From positions 1 through 64,000 of the forward strand of contig JACDGV010000010.1 in assembly GCA_013821425.1 (NCBI GenBank): a DNA stretch of 64,000 nucleotides, written 5' to 3'. This DNA comes from Nitrosospira sp. (GTDB lineage Bacteria > Pseudomonadota > Gammaproteobacteria > Burkholderiales > Nitrosomonadaceae). Position 1 is the first letter of the stretch, and each line of letters starts with the position of its first letter. Below are positions 42,828 through 52,285 of the stretch, piece after piece. Under the pieces are notes generated by a model. That model had not been told where the DNA came from. It saw nothing but the letters and a program-made list of their open reading frames with translations, and ran no database searches. The translations under genes and the position numbers were made by a program.

Positions 42828-43928
42828 TTGACAGCCGAATACTACATCGGTCTCATGTCCGGTACCAGTCTGGACGGAATCGATGCGGTGCTGGCCGATT
42901 TTACTTCAGCCCCATCTCTCGTGCGGCATACCTTTTATGTAGCTTATGATGGGAACTTGCGCACTCGGTTGCTCGATTTGCATCACTCCGGGCATGATGA
43001 ACTGCACCGCGCTGCCATTCTTGGCAATGACCTTGCCCATCATTACGCGGAAGCCGTTAACGGTGTACTTCGAGGAAGCGGCGTAAAATCCGGAGACGTT
43101 GTAGCGGTCGGATGCCATGGCCAGACTGTCCGGCATTGTCCCCAGTCCGGGGCAGGATATACGATTCAACTGTGCAATCCGGCGTTGCTCGTTGAGCTCA
43201 CCGGCATTACCGTGGTTGCGGATTTCAGAAGCCGCGATATAGGGGCAGGCGGTCAGGGTGCTCCCCTGGTTCCGGCATTTCATCAAGTATTATTCGCAGA
43301 CCCTCAAATCCACCGGGCTATTGTCAACATTGGCGGCATATCCAATCTCACCAGCCTGGCGCCGGGAGGAGAGGTCACCGGATTCGATTGCGGCCCCGGC
43401 AATATGATGATGGACGCCTGGTGCTTACGTCACACCGGAAATACCTACGACGAAAACGGCGCATGGGCCGAATCCGGCAGGGTGCTACAGGCATTGCTGG
43501 AGAAACTTCTGGCGCTGCCGTTCTTTTCCCTTCCGCCGCCAAAAAGCGCCGGTAGGGAAACATTCAATCTCGGCTGGCTGGAGAGTTGCCTATCTGGAGA
43601 TGAAAAGCCTGCGGATGTGCAAGCAACGCTGCTGCAGTTGACCGTCCTCGGAATTGCCCGGTCGGTGCTGGTTTATTCCCCCAACGCGGCGGAAATTTTC
43701 CTATGTGGCGGAGGCGCGCGAAACGGGGCGCTGGTCTCGCGAATGCGAGCAGCTCTGCCGGGTAGGAAAGTGGACTTGACGGACAGTCTCGGCGTTGATG
43801 CTGACTGGCTGGAAGCACTTGCTTTTGCCTGGCTGGCGAAACAGGTCATCCAGGGTATTCCGGCCAATCTTCCCGCAGCAACCGGCGCAAGGGGCCCAAG
43901 ACTGCTTGGGGCCATCTACCCTAAGTGA
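42828..43928 (+). CDS. anmK: Anhydro-N-acetylmuramic acid kinase
   Basis: 366 residues. It phosphorylates and opens 1,6-anhydroMurNAc to MurNAc-6-phosphate in peptidoglycan recycling. The ATP motif is YYIGLMSGTSLDGIDAVL at the N-terminus; VGCHGQTVRHCP, VADFRSRDIGAGGQGAPLVPAFH (catalytic Asp), VNIGGISNLT and FLCGGGARNGALVSRM follow, all standard for AnmK. The start is a TTG at 42828 with GGAG upstream; the nearest ATG lies within the nucleotide-binding motif and would truncate it, so the TTG is well supported. 42 bases after the M23 gene. Confidence 0.95.
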   Translation: MTAEYYIGLMSGTSLDGIDAVLADFTSAPSLVRHTFYVAYDGNLRTRLLDLHHSGHDELHRAAILGNDLAHHYAEAVNGVLRGSGVKSGDVVAVGCHGQTVRHCPQSGAGYTIQLCNPALLVELTGITVVADFRSRDIGAGGQGAPLVPAFHQVLFADPQIHRAIVNIGGISNLTSLAPGGEVTGFDCGPGNMMMDAWCLRHTGNTYDENGAWAESGRVLQALLEKLLALPFFSLPPPKSAGRETFNLGWLESCLSGDEKPADVQATLLQLTVLGIARSVLVYSPNAAEIFLCGGGARNGALVSRMRAALPGRKVDLTDSLGVDADWLEALAFAWLAKQVIQGIPANLPAATGARGPRLLGAIYPK

Positions 43929-43995
43929 TTTCCTATTTCCCATATTTCGCTACTTGCCACCAGTCACCAGCAGGAGTAGTTTGGCGGGGAAATTG

Positions 43996-44364
43996 TTAAA
44001 CCGAAAAAGATGAGCCACAACCGCATGTGCTGGACGCCCCGGGGTTCTTGATGACAAATTGAGCCCCTTCGGCATTTTCCTGATAGTCGATTTCCGCTCC
44101 TGCCAGATATTGAAAACTCATCGCATCGATCAGTAGCTTGACGCCGCTCTTCTCCATTACCATGTCATCTTCGTTTATCAGTTCGTCAAAGGTAAAGCCG
44201 TACTTGAAACCGGAGCATCCCCCACCCGCTACGAATACTCTCAGCTTGAGATCATCATTTCCTTCTTCCTCGATCAGCTGTCTCACTTTGCTCGCCGCGT
44301 TATCGGTGAAGATTAAAGGAACCTGCGTTTCGGTGACCAACTCATGCTCGGTTGGGGCGTTCAT
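43996..44364 (-). CDS. erpA: Iron-sulfur cluster insertion protein ErpA (A-type carrier)
   Basis: 122 residues. The three cysteines that hold the cluster are seen in [12 protein letters not shown] near residue 48 and at the C-terminus [10 protein letters not shown]-type carriers receive Fe-S clusters from IscU/SufB and pass them to targets such as IspG and IspH. At the end of the rplM-rpsI-argC-DUF6776-bactofilin-erpA minus-strand series common in Betaproteobacteria; the anmK gene converges on it. ATG at 44364. Confidence 0.96.
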   Translation of the reverse strand: MNAPTEHELVTETQVPLIFTDNAASKVRQLIEEEGNDDLKLRVFVAGGGCSGFKYGFTFDELINEDDMVMEKSGVKLLIDAMSFQYLAGAEIDYQENAEGAQFVIKNPGASSTCGCGSSFSV

Positions 44365-44419
44365 ATTGAATCTCCCGGTAGATAAATAGAAACATTATTC
44401 CACCTGCTATTATACATCG

Positions 44420-44833
44420 TCAGTCAGCCTGGGCGGCAGGCACCAATGGCACAACATTGCTGTCGGGCTGCGCATTATCCACATGGTGAAGCATACCGTC
44501 AACCGCTGCGCCAAGTTGTATTTCCATTGTCTTGTAATGTACATCGCCAGAGACCCGTGCTTTGGGTTGCAGTTCCATATACTCAGTCGTATGTATCGCT
44601 CCTGCCACCGTGCCATTGATGATCGCATGGGAGACCTGTATTTTCCCCTCGATGACCGCCTGATCGCTAAGCACCAGGGTGCTGGGCTTGTCGCCGAGCG
44701 CGGTAATGTTTCCCGTGACATGGCCATCTACGCGCAACCCCCCGCTGAAGTTTATGTTGCCGTCTATATGGGTCCCCGAACCGATAAGTGAGTCAATCTG
44801 GTTTTGGGGTTTTCCCGTTTTTTTCCCGAACAT
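44420..44833 (-). CDS. Bactofilin (polymer-forming cytoskeletal protein)
   Basis: 137 residues, one bactofilin (DUF583) domain of short beta repeats: SLIGSGTHIDGNINFSGGLR, VDGHVTGNITALGDK, VIEGKIQVSHAIINGTVAG and ELQPKARVSGDVHYKTMEI. Bactofilins polymerise without nucleotide and, in studied bacteria, localise wall enzymes, shape or polar structures. The tail after ~residue 115 is disordered. It lies ten bases after the DUF6776 gene; with the M23 peptidase nearby a wall role would fit but is inference only. Confidence 0.92.
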   Translation of the reverse strand: MFGKKTGKPQNQIDSLIGSGTHIDGNINFSGGLRVDGHVTGNITALGDKPSTLVLSDQAVIEGKIQVSHAIINGTVAGAIHTTEYMELQPKARVSGDVHYKTMEIQLGAAVDGMLHHVDNAQPDSNVVPLVPAAQAD

Positions 44834-44843
44834 TTTCTCTCCT

Positions 44844-45590
44844 TCACAAAGTCAGGTTTACGGTCTGCATTAGCCTTGCCTGCGTTATACCTTTTTCAAA
44901 CACTTTCACTTGCATGCTGTCGACGATGGCTTCTGGCGGGAGCCGGAAAGTGTTTTCTATGCGCTGATAAAATCGGAAGCTGACATCAAACGTCTGAGAC
45001 GTACTGTCGCTGGCTAAGGGTACCACCATTTTTTCCCCATTTTGCTGGAAGTGGACGGCAAGTTCAAGGCTACCCTGAAAATCCTTTCCGCGCTGTCCGA
45101 CCTGCACGAGCAAAAGGCTATACCGGTATTCTCCGGGCAGCTTGCTGCGTTCGAGCTTTAGCCGGCCAATGGAAACACGTTGGTCGGTTTTCCCGGGTGC
45201 TGTTCCGAGGCTTTGGAAAAATGCCAGATCTTCCTTGAGGCGGGTATTTTCATCTTCCAGAATTTTAACCTGCCTGGTGATATCTTCGCGTGCAACGATA
45301 TCCATTTGTAACTGACGGTCAAAACCGGCCACTTGCATACGCAGCTCGTCATTATCCTGTTGCAGGCGTGTGTTCAGCTGGGACAGGCGATTCAGTTCTG
45401 CGCTTCCTTCCTCATTTTTGTCAAATCCCGCAAACTTGCGCCCGGCATCGTACATACCCCAGGACAGACCCAGCGCCAGCAAGGCAAGCAAGGCGATTAC
45501 CAGCCAGCGCACGTATGTCGGCGTTTGCGGACGCACGGCTACTCGTGGGGCTGATATGCCGTATTTCCTTTTAAGCGATTTGATCATCAT
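44844..45590 (-). CDS. DUF6776-family membrane protein with coiled coil
   Basis: 248 residues. One membrane helix (VRWLVIALLALLALGLSWGM, ~residues 27-46), then a coiled coil (SAELNRLSQLNTRLQQDNDE ... VKILEDENTRLKEDLAFFQ, ~60-125), then a beta-rich C-terminal domain (KLPGEYRYSLLLVQVGQRG, SFRFYQRIENTFRLPP). This layout matches the betaproteobacterial family found next to bactofilin and erpA; its function is not known to me. It may anchor bactofilin at the inner membrane, as it directly precedes that gene, but the sequence does not prove this. Confidence 0.8.
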   Translation of the reverse strand: MMIKSLKRKYGISAPRVAVRPQTPTYVRWLVIALLALLALGLSWGMYDAGRKFAGFDKNEEGSAELNRLSQLNTRLQQDNDELRMQVAGFDRQLQMDIVAREDITRQVKILEDENTRLKEDLAFFQSLGTAPGKTDQRVSIGRLKLERSKLPGEYRYSLLLVQVGQRGKDFQGSLELAVHFQQNGEKMVVPLASDSTSQTFDVSFRFYQRIENTFRLPPEAIVDSMQVKVFEKGITQARLMQTVNLTL

Positions 45591-45764
45591 CCAGGAGCGC
45601 TGAAGGGTTTTCCCGTGGAGCTTCCCGCCGCAAACGGTCCTGAGAGGGCTAGGCGGACAAGCAGACGGGTTCCGCGCACCACCGCTGCAGTTGACTTGAT
45701 CTGGCCTTGCAAAACGCCCGGTGCGAGCCCCGCTGGTAAAATCCGGGACTCCTTCAAAGGTTTG

Positions 45765-46793
45765 CTACGGCAGCAAAGGAGCATGGCTGTTCGCGAGGGT
45801 TTCCGGCAAGCCAAACATAAGATTCATGTTCTGTACCGCTTGTCCCGCCGCACCTTTAACCAGGTTATCTGTTACCGACAGTATCACGGCTGTGTCACCC
45901 CCCTGTGGGCGGTGGACAGCGATGCGGCAGAGATTTGAACCTCGCACTGAGCGTGTTTCCGGATGGGCGCCGGGAGGAAGTACGTCCACAAACGGTTCGT
46001 TCGCGTATCGTTTTTCATAGAGAGCCTGTAAGTCGACATCCGCGACGAGCCTCGCATAGAGCGTGGCGTGTATACCGCGGATCATCGGTGTAAGGTGAGG
46101 CACGAATGTTAATCCCACCGGACGTGCCGCTACCTGAGACAGACCTTGGCTAATTTCGGGCAGATGGCGATGGCCGGGAACACCGTAGGCTTTGAAATTA
46201 TCGGCAGTTTCTGCAAACAATGAATGTACGGCTGCGTTTCGTCCAGCGCCCGACACTCCGGATTTTGCGTCTGCGATGAGGTGGTCCAGGTCTGCAGCGC
46301 CTGTTTCAATCAGCGGCAGAAAACCCAATTGCACCGCGGTGGGATAACAGCCTGGATTAGCTATGAGCCGGGCACTCCGGATCTGGTCGCGATTGATTTC
46401 CGGCAGGCCATAAACCGCCTCTGACACCAGGTCTGGACACGCGTGCGGCATGCCGTACCATTTTTCCCATATCGCAATATCCTTGATACGAAAATCGGCA
46501 GCCAGATCGATAACGCGCACCCCCGCGTTGAGCAATGATCGGGCCTGTTGCATGGCTATGCCGTTAGGCGTGGCAAAGAATACCAGGTCACACTTGTCAA
46601 GGCGTGCTTCCGCGGGATCACAGAATTTAAGCGATACGTGTCCGCGTAAGCTGGGGAATAATTCTGCTACACCCATGCCTGCTTCCTTGCGCGAAGTAAT
46701 CGCCTGTATGTTCACCTCCGGGTGCTGTGACAAAAGGCGCAACAACTCTACACCGGTGTAGCCCGTTCCTCCCACAATACCAATATTCAGCAT
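45765..46793 (-). CDS. argC: N-acetyl-gamma-glutamyl-phosphate reductase
   Basis: 342 residues from the ATG at 46793 with GGGGGG just upstream; the ORF-track start 61 codons earlier reads through the rpsI terminator and is wrong. NADP-binding [20 protein letters not shown] opens the protein; the catalytic Cys is in [15 protein letters not shown] near residue 150, and [18 protein letters not shown] and the C-terminal [16 protein letters not shown] are conserved. It reduces N-acetylglutamyl phosphate in arginine synthesis. It follows rpsI with a terminator between them. Confidence 0.96.
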   Translation of the reverse strand: MLNIGIVGGTGYTGVELLRLLSQHPEVNIQAITSRKEAGMGVAELFPSLRGHVSLKFCDPAEARLDKCDLVFFATPNGIAMQQARSLLNAGVRVIDLAADFRIKDIAIWEKWYGMPHACPDLVSEAVYGLPEINRDQIRSARLIANPGCYPTAVQLGFLPLIETGAADLDHLIADAKSGVSGAGRNAAVHSLFAETADNFKAYGVPGHRHLPEISQGLSQVAARPVGLTFVPHLTPMIRGIHATLYARLVADVDLQALYEKRYANEPFVDVLPPGAHPETRSVRGSNLCRIAVHRPQGGDTAVILSVTDNLVKGAAGQAVQNMNLMFGLPETLANSHAPLLP

Positions 46794-46834
46794 GGACCCC
46801 CCCATCGTGTTTCCAGGACAATTATAAAGCAAAT

Positions 46835-46862
46835 AAAAAAGCCGCCACAGACGGGCGGCTTT
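46835..46862 (-). terminator. Rho-independent terminator after rpsI
   Basis: On the minus strand AAAGCCGCC, a 6-base loop, GGCGGC and a T-run (TTTTTT at 46840-46835). It separates rplM-rpsI from argC. Confidence 0.9.
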
Positions 46863-46881
46863 AGTGTGAACCGTAAAAAAC

Positions 46882-47274
46882 TTATCGCTTAGAAAATTGC
46901 TTGCGTCGACGCGCCTTCCGCAAGCCAACCTTCTTTCTTTCCACCTCGCGGGCATCGCGGGTAACAAGCCCGGCATTGCTCAATATGGGTTTGAGGGTCG
47001 CGTCAAAATCGATTAATGCGCGAGTGATGCCGTGGCGCACTGCGCCAGCCTGTCCCGACTCACCCCCGCCGTGGATATTTACCATGATGTCGAAACTGGT
47101 GAGATTGCCAGTCAACTCAAGCGGCTGCCGGACCACCATGCGACCGGTTTCGCGGGAGAAAAATTCATCAACTGGTTTGTCGTTAACAGTGATCAAACCC
47201 CTGCCAGGCTTGAGGAAAACACGAGCCACGGCGCTCTTCCGACGACCAGTACCATAATTATAGGTTGTACTCAT
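46882..47274 (-). CDS. rpsI: 30S ribosomal protein S9
   Basis: 130 residues from the ATG at 47274, identical in length to E. coli S9; the ORF-track start adds three residues. [20 protein letters not shown] near the N-terminus, [20 protein letters not shown] and the C-terminal [15 protein letters not shown] tail that reaches the P-site tRNA are all present. It follows rplM with 5 bases between the rplM stop and its start. Confidence 0.97.
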   Translation of the reverse strand: MSTTYNYGTGRRKSAVARVFLKPGRGLITVNDKPVDEFFSRETGRMVVRQPLELTGNLTSFDIMVNIHGGGESGQAGAVRHGITRALIDFDATLKPILSNAGLVTRDAREVERKKVGLRKARRRKQFSKR

Positions 47275-47279
47275 GATTA

Positions 47280-47714
47280 TCAAGCCCTGACTTCGAGTTG
47301 TCGCGGTTGTTGCGCCGCGTGCGGATGAGACGCCCCAGCATAGACTTTGAGTTTTTTCAACATTGCATACCCCAGCGGACCTTTTGGCAGCATGCCCCTG
47401 ACCGCTTTTTCCAACGGACGCCCCGGAAAACGCGCATGCATTTTCGCGAAGCTGGTCTCGTAAATGCCACCCGGATAACCGCTGTGACGGTAATAGATCT
47501 TGTTCTCCGCCTTATTTCCCGTAACCCGCAGCTTGTCGACGTTGACGACAACGATGAAATCGCCGGTATCGACATGGGGCGTGAATATAGGCTTGTGTTT
47601 GCCCCGAAGACGATGCGCAATCTCCGCCGCGAGACGCCCCAACACCTTGTCGGCCGCATCGATCACGAACCAGTCGCGGCTCACTTCATGTGGTTTGGCT
47701 GAAAAGGTTTTCAC
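47280..47714 (-). CDS. rplM: 50S ribosomal protein L13
   Basis: 144 residues from a GTG at 47714, giving (M)[20 protein letters not shown], the usual L13 opening; AGGG lies nine bases ahead of it, whereas the same AGGG abuts the ATG at 47723 and is too close to serve it. [45 protein letters not shown] and the C-terminal [13 protein letters not shown] are conserved. It binds 23S rRNA early in 50S assembly. It leads the rpsI unit. Confidence 0.95.
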   Translation of the reverse strand: MKTFSAKPHEVSRDWFVIDAADKVLGRLAAEIAHRLRGKHKPIFTPHVDTGDFIVVVNVDKLRVTGNKAENKIYYRHSGYPGGIYETSFAKMHARFPGRPLEKAVRGMLPKGPLGYAMLKKLKVYAGASHPHAAQQPRQLEVRA

Positions 47715-47750
47715 GAAGGCCATCCCTGCTGTTTCAGTAAAGCCCTGCAC

Positions 47751-47777
47751 TTTATACCCGAACCGGTCCAATGTCAA
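47751..47777 (-). promoter_or_regulatory. Probable sigma-70 promoter of rplM-rpsI
   Basis: Minus strand TTGACA (47777-47772), a 15-base spacer, TATAAA (47756-47751). A full -35 and near-consensus -10, though the spacing is short. It would start a leader of about 30 bases before the rplM GTG and excludes the ORF-track start at 47777. Confidence 0.6.
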
Positions 47778-48108
47778 ATTTCGCGCCCATTCGGGCTTCC
47801 CCGACCACCTATTATCCCCAATAAAAGGGCGCTCCTCTCATTTTCCGGATAAGTCTTTTTGAATGGCATCTGCCGCGACCGGGGGTGATGCCCGACTCCC
47901 ACATAATATATAAAGGCGCAGGTTCGTGCAGATGGGCGAGCCGAGTCGAGTTGTGATCTGTGTTTATGGCACAAAAGGCATCTTATCTTTATCCAATAGC
48001 CCTGAGAAAACAGGTATTATAAACGCCGCAAAAAAAGCTAGCTGGAGTTCAGCGAGTGCTATTAACGCGAAATAAAATAAAAATCTTATTGTCAAGAGGA
48101 GAGAGTTG
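47778..48108. other. Intergenic region between divergent rplM and prk
   Basis: Contains the start regions of both genes. An AT-rich stretch AATAAAATAAAAATCTTATTG lies just before the prk ribosome site; no clear regulator site is visible. The 66-codon minus-strand ORF at 47774-47974 looks non-coding. Confidence 0.5.
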
Positions 48109-48981
48109 ATGTCACAAAAATACCCTGTCATCGCCGTTACCGGGTCGTCCGGCGCTGGTACGTCGACGGTCAAAAACAGTTTCGAGCATATATTTCGCCG
48201 CGAAAAACTGACCGCCGCGGTGATAGAGGGCGACAGCTTCCATCGTTACGATCGCGAGGCAATGAAAGCCGCGGTAGTCGAATCGGAAAAGGATGGCGGC
48301 CACCCCATCAGTCACTTCGGCCCCGAGGCAAACGAGTTCGAAAAACTGGAAGCGTTGTTCAAGGAATATGGAGAAAGCGGCAGCGGCGAGAGCCGGCTTT
48401 ACCTTCACAATGACGAGGAAGCCGCCCCCTACAACCAGAAGGCAGGCACTTTTACTCCTTGGGGACCGATAAAGCCCGGTTCAGATTTGCTCTTTTACGA
48501 AGGTTTGCATGGCGGCGTGAAAAGCGCTACCGCCGATGTGGCGACCTACGTGGATTTGCTGGTGGGCGTAGTGCCCATCGTCAATCTGGAATGGATACAA
48601 AAAATTCATCGGGACATGAACGCGCGCGGCTATTCGGCAGAGGCTGTTACCCACACCATCCTTCGCCGCATGCACGATTACGTGCATTACATCACCCCGC
48701 AATTTTCGCGCACGCATATCAACTTTCAGCGGGTACCGACGGTAGATACGTCCAATCCTTTTATTGCGCGTGACATTCCCACCCTGGATGAAAGTTTCGT
48801 GGTGATCCGCTTCCGCGACCCCCGGAAAGTGGATTTTCCCTATCTGCTTTCCATGATTCATAACTCGTTCATGTCTCGTCCGAATACGATAGTCGTGCCA
48901 GGCGGAAAGATGGGATTGGCTATAGAGCTTATATTGACGCCGCTTATTCTTAATCTGGTGAGGGTAAGCCGTAACAAATAG
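48109..48981 (+). CDS. prk: Phosphoribulokinase (class I, CbbP type)
   Basis: 290 residues, the bacterial octameric class I form. The P-loop is PVIAVTGSSGAGTSTVKNSF at residue 6, with a Thr-Ser in place of the usual Lys-Thr order as expected for this class. DSFHRYDREAM holds the catalytic Asp, HFGPEANEFEKLEALF and LFYEGLHGG the substrate and Walker B residues, and SRTHINFQRVPTVDTSNPF and MSRPNTIVVPGGKMG the C-terminal parts. It makes ribulose-1,5-bisphosphate from ribulose-5-phosphate and ATP, the step unique to the Calvin cycle, so the organism is probably autotrophic. GAGGAGAG precedes the ATG at 48109. No Rubisco or other cbb genes are adjacent. Confidence 0.95.
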   Translation: MSQKYPVIAVTGSSGAGTSTVKNSFEHIFRREKLTAAVIEGDSFHRYDREAMKAAVVESEKDGGHPISHFGPEANEFEKLEALFKEYGESGSGESRLYLHNDEEAAPYNQKAGTFTPWGPIKPGSDLLFYEGLHGGVKSATADVATYVDLLVGVVPIVNLEWIQKIHRDMNARGYSAEAVTHTILRRMHDYVHYITPQFSRTHINFQRVPTVDTSNPFIARDIPTLDESFVVIRFRDPRKVDFPYLLSMIHNSFMSRPNTIVVPGGKMGLAIELILTPLILNLVRVSRNK

Positions 48982-49264
48982 CAGCAACGCTGGCCGATAA
49001 AAGCGTGCTATAAAGCATGGCTTGGACGCTGTACTCCAAGTATTGAGGATTCTGCCACACGTGCCCGCACATGCTCCGGGGAAAGGTGACCGGCGCCAAG
49101 TGTTGAAGGACCGGCCAGGAGCCCCGTTCGTTGCGAAGGCCAGGCCGGGCTGCTTTCGTTTGATTTATAGATGTGCGTTCCGCCTTTTTTCAGCACAGCG
49201 CTTTTCGTACGTTCGATGAAGGTTCAATAATTCCGCTGTCCGCTTCCGGAACCCCATCTCCTCA

Positions 49265-51496
49265 ATGTCCTCTCTACTTTCGGCACTGAATCCCGAGCAG
49301 CTCGAAGCCGTCACGTTGCCGCACCAGTCAGCGCTGGTGCTGGCCGGCGCAGGCAGCGGCAAGACCCGGGTACTCACTACCCGCATTGCTTATCTCATCC
49401 AGTCCGGCCAGGTCGGTTCTCATGGCATATTGGCTGTTACTTTCACCAACAAGGCAGCGAAGGAAATGCTCACCCGGATTTCCTCGATATTGCCGGTCAA
49501 TACACGCGGTCTGTGGATAGGAACCTTCCACGGGCTTTGCAACCGGTTGCTGCGGGCCCACCATCAGGACGCTGGGCTGCCGCAGACTTTTCAAATTCTG
49601 GATTCCGCCGATCAGCTGGCTATCATCAAGCGCATTTTGAAAAGCCTGAGCGCCGATGACGCAAAATTTCCGCCGCGGCAGGTTCAGTGGTTCATCAACA
49701 ATGCAAAGGAAGAGGGACTCAGGGCATCTCAGGTGGAAACCTATGACGACTTCGCGCGCGAGATGGCCGTGTTTTATCTGGCTTACGAGGTTCAGTGCAA
49801 TAAGGAAGGCGTGGTTGACTTTGCGGAACTGCTGTTGCGCAGTTACGAGTTGCTGACCCGCAACGAAATTGTGCGGGAGCATTATCGGGGTCGATTCCGC
49901 CACATTCTGGTAGATGAATTTCAGGATACCAGCCGCCTGCAATACAGATGGCTACGCCTGCTCGCTGGTGAGCAGGCGGCCATATTCGCAGTTGGCGACG
50001 ACGATCAGAGCATTTATGCGTTTCGCGGTGCTAACACAGGCAATATGAAAGAGTTCGAGCGTGACTTTCGCGTTTCTAAGATCATTAAACTGGAGCAGAA
50101 TTACCGCTCTCAGGGCAATATACTGGACGCCGCCAATATCCTTATACGCAACAATAGTGGACGGCTAGGCAAGAATCTCTGGACTTCGGAAGGCCACGGC
50201 GAACCGATACGAGTGTTCAACGCGCCGACCGATTTCGATGAAGCCGCGTTTATAGTGGACGAAGTGAAGGCGCTGCGCGCGGAAGGCGTAGCGTTGTCGC
50301 AGATGGCGCTGCTTTACCGTTCCAATGCGCAATCGCGGGTGCTGGAGCACGCTTTGTTCAATGCGGCTTTGCCCTACCGCGTGTATGGCGGCATGCGGTT
50401 CTTTGAGCGGCTGGAGATCAAACATGCCTTGGCGTATCTGCGGCTGATAGCCAATCCCAACGACGATAATGCCCTGCTTCGAGTCGCCAACTTTCCGGTA
50501 CGCGGTATCGGTGCGCGTAGTCTGGAACAATTGCAGAGCGAGGCGACGGCGCAAGGGACGAGCCTGTGGACAGCGATGCTGCGGAAATACGAAAACGGAG
50601 CTACCAGTGTGCCAGGATCAGGCAATGATACCCGGTTGGGAATTGCAGGATATAAAAAACCGGATAAAGCAAAAAAAGGAATTGAAGGTTTTGTTGGGTT
50701 ACTTGAGTCGATGCGTCAGGATTGCGAGGGGTTGCCATTACCGGAAATCGTGGCATATATGCTCGAACATAGCGGACTGGCGGCACACTATCGTGCTGAA
50801 CGCGAGGGAGCGGATCGGCTGGAAAACCTGAACGAACTGATCAATGCCGCTACCAGCTTCGTCCATGAAGCCGAGGATGACGGACTCATGCTATTTCTTA
50901 ATCATGCTTCCCTGGAAGCGGGCGAGCATCAGGCTGGCCATGGCCAGGATGCATTGCAATTGATGACGGTTCACTCCGCCAAGGGACTGGAATTTCACAG
51001 CGTGTTTCTCAGCGGATTGGAGGAAGGTCTGTTTCCCCATGATAATAGTCGAAACGAGGCAGGGGGCCTCGAAGAGGAACGCCGGTTGATGTATGTTGCA
51101 ATAACCCGCGCCCGGCGGCGGTTGTATTTGAGTTTTGCTCAAAGCCGCATGTTGCACGGCCAGACCCGCTATAATATTCCCTCCCGTTTCTTGCAGGAAA
51201 TTCCGGATAGCCTGCTGAAGTGGCCGCAACCATTGCAGAAGACGGTCAATAAAACCCGGGAATTGCCGCCAAGGAGCCTGGGTGCCGGCTATGCTGCGCA
51301 GACACATGCATCTCCGGTTCGGGACGCCGCCGCGTCGCGTTGGCGGATAGGGCAAAATGTCATTCACGCCAAGTTCGGCGCGGGCGTGATCGTCAATTGC
51401 GAGGGTTGCGGTGCGGATGCCCGTGTCGAGGTAAAATTCGGCCGCGCTGGCACCAAATGGCTATTATTGGAATACGCAAAGCTGCTTCCCGCCTGA
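49265..51496 (+). CDS. uvrD: ATP-dependent DNA helicase II (UvrD)
   Basis: 743 residues, a superfamily 1A helicase close to E. coli UvrD over its whole length. Walker A is LVLAGAGSGKTRVLTTRIAY (~residue 26), followed by TFTNKAAKEM, GTFHGLCNRLLRAHH, Walker B ILVDEFQDTSRLQY, GDDDQSIYAFRGA, LEQNYRSQGNILDAAN, YGGMRFFERLEIKHALAYLR and LMTVHSAKGLEF. The C-terminal Tudor-like RNA-polymerase binding part is retained (GQNVIHAKFGAGVIVNCEGC). It unwinds nicked DNA in mismatch and nucleotide excision repair and can pull back stalled RNA polymerase. The ATG at 49265 has no strong ribosome site. It stands alone. Confidence 0.96.
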   Translation: MSSLLSALNPEQLEAVTLPHQSALVLAGAGSGKTRVLTTRIAYLIQSGQVGSHGILAVTFTNKAAKEMLTRISSILPVNTRGLWIGTFHGLCNRLLRAHHQDAGLPQTFQILDSADQLAIIKRILKSLSADDAKFPPRQVQWFINNAKEEGLRASQVETYDDFAREMAVFYLAYEVQCNKEGVVDFAELLLRSYELLTRNEIVREHYRGRFRHILVDEFQDTSRLQYRWLRLLAGEQAAIFAVGDDDQSIYAFRGANTGNMKEFERDFRVSKIIKLEQNYRSQGNILDAANILIRNNSGRLGKNLWTSEGHGEPIRVFNAPTDFDEAAFIVDEVKALRAEGVALSQMALLYRSNAQSRVLEHALFNAALPYRVYGGMRFFERLEIKHALAYLRLIANPNDDNALLRVANFPVRGIGARSLEQLQSEATAQGTSLWTAMLRKYENGATSVPGSGNDTRLGIAGYKKPDKAKKGIEGFVGLLESMRQDCEGLPLPEIVAYMLEHSGLAAHYRAEREGADRLENLNELINAATSFVHEAEDDGLMLFLNHASLEAGEHQAGHGQDALQLMTVHSAKGLEFHSVFLSGLEEGLFPHDNSRNEAGGLEEERRLMYVAITRARRRLYLSFAQSRMLHGQTRYNIPSRFLQEIPDSLLKWPQPLQKTVNKTRELPPRSLGAGYAAQTHASPVRDAAASRWRIGQNVIHAKFGAGVIVNCEGCGADARVEVKFGRAGTKWLLLEYAKLLPA

Positions 51497-51506
51497 GAGG
51501 TACAGC

Positions 51507-52229
51507 TCAGGCAGTTTCCGCCGTGTCGATGAAAATATCGTTGTAGCTTACGTAGATCGAGGCAAACAGGGTAGGTATCAGTACAAACAATCCCAAGCCA
51601 TAGGGTATTGTCGCGATTACCGTCAGGACCACCAGTATTACCGCATAAATCTGGAACGCCATGATATTTTTCAGGCAGGCGAAAAAGCTTAGCCGCATTG
51701 CGTCGAGCGGGGGCATGTCCCTGAATATGACAAGTAAAGGTGCAAACCAGGCCGCCATCATCAGTGGGATGGATAACGTTAACGCGACAAGAGAGGCGGA
51801 CAACATATCGCCGGATACACTTTTCAACTCGTTTTCGTCGACCCGCTTTCCTTCCAGCAATAGACCCATCAGGACATCGCCGCCAACCAGCATGAACACG
51901 CCAAGAATCAGCACTTGTCCTACCAGATAAATTCCTCCTATCGTAATCAACGGCGTTGGGCTATTCTTGAAGCCCGCCACTAAATGGGAGAGCTCCAGCG
52001 CTCCGCCCTGCTCAAGATTTTTGCAGCCCATCATCAGCCCAGCCAGAAACACCGGCGACAGCAACGTGAAAATAAATTGTCCCGCCATCGGGATTAGCGC
52101 GAGCGTGGCGGCGATGAGCAGCAAGGTGGCGCATAACAGAATCCATACCACTGGAACCTGGCGGAATAGCGAGAAGCCGCGCACGATCCATTGCCATCCT
52201 TGTTTTGCATCGACTTGCCTGACTTCCAT
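51507..52229 (-). CDS. BPSS1780-family membrane protein
   Basis: 240 residues with about six membrane helices. It opens with the family-typical VDAKQGWQWIVRGFSLFRQV, in which a short amphipathic segment precedes the first helix, and continues WILLCATLLLIAATLALIP and SPVFLAGLMMGCKNLEQG. Members occur mainly in Betaproteobacteria and are uncharacterised. It converges on uvrD with ten bases between stops and lies just downstream of thrB, with which it may share a transcript. Confidence 0.85.
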   Translation of the reverse strand: MEVRQVDAKQGWQWIVRGFSLFRQVPVVWILLCATLLLIAATLALIPMAGQFIFTLLSPVFLAGLMMGCKNLEQGGALELSHLVAGFKNSPTPLITIGGIYLVGQVLILGVFMLVGGDVLMGLLLEGKRVDENELKSVSGDMLSASLVALTLSIPLMMAAWFAPLLVIFRDMPPLDAMRLSFFACLKNIMAFQIYAVILVVLTVIATIPYGLGLFVLIPTLFASIYVSYNDIFIDTAETA

Positions 52230-52285
52230 TTTTGAATCTCCGGTAGAGCTTCACTTGAAACGAGTTCTGGCTCGCAGTTTCGCGC

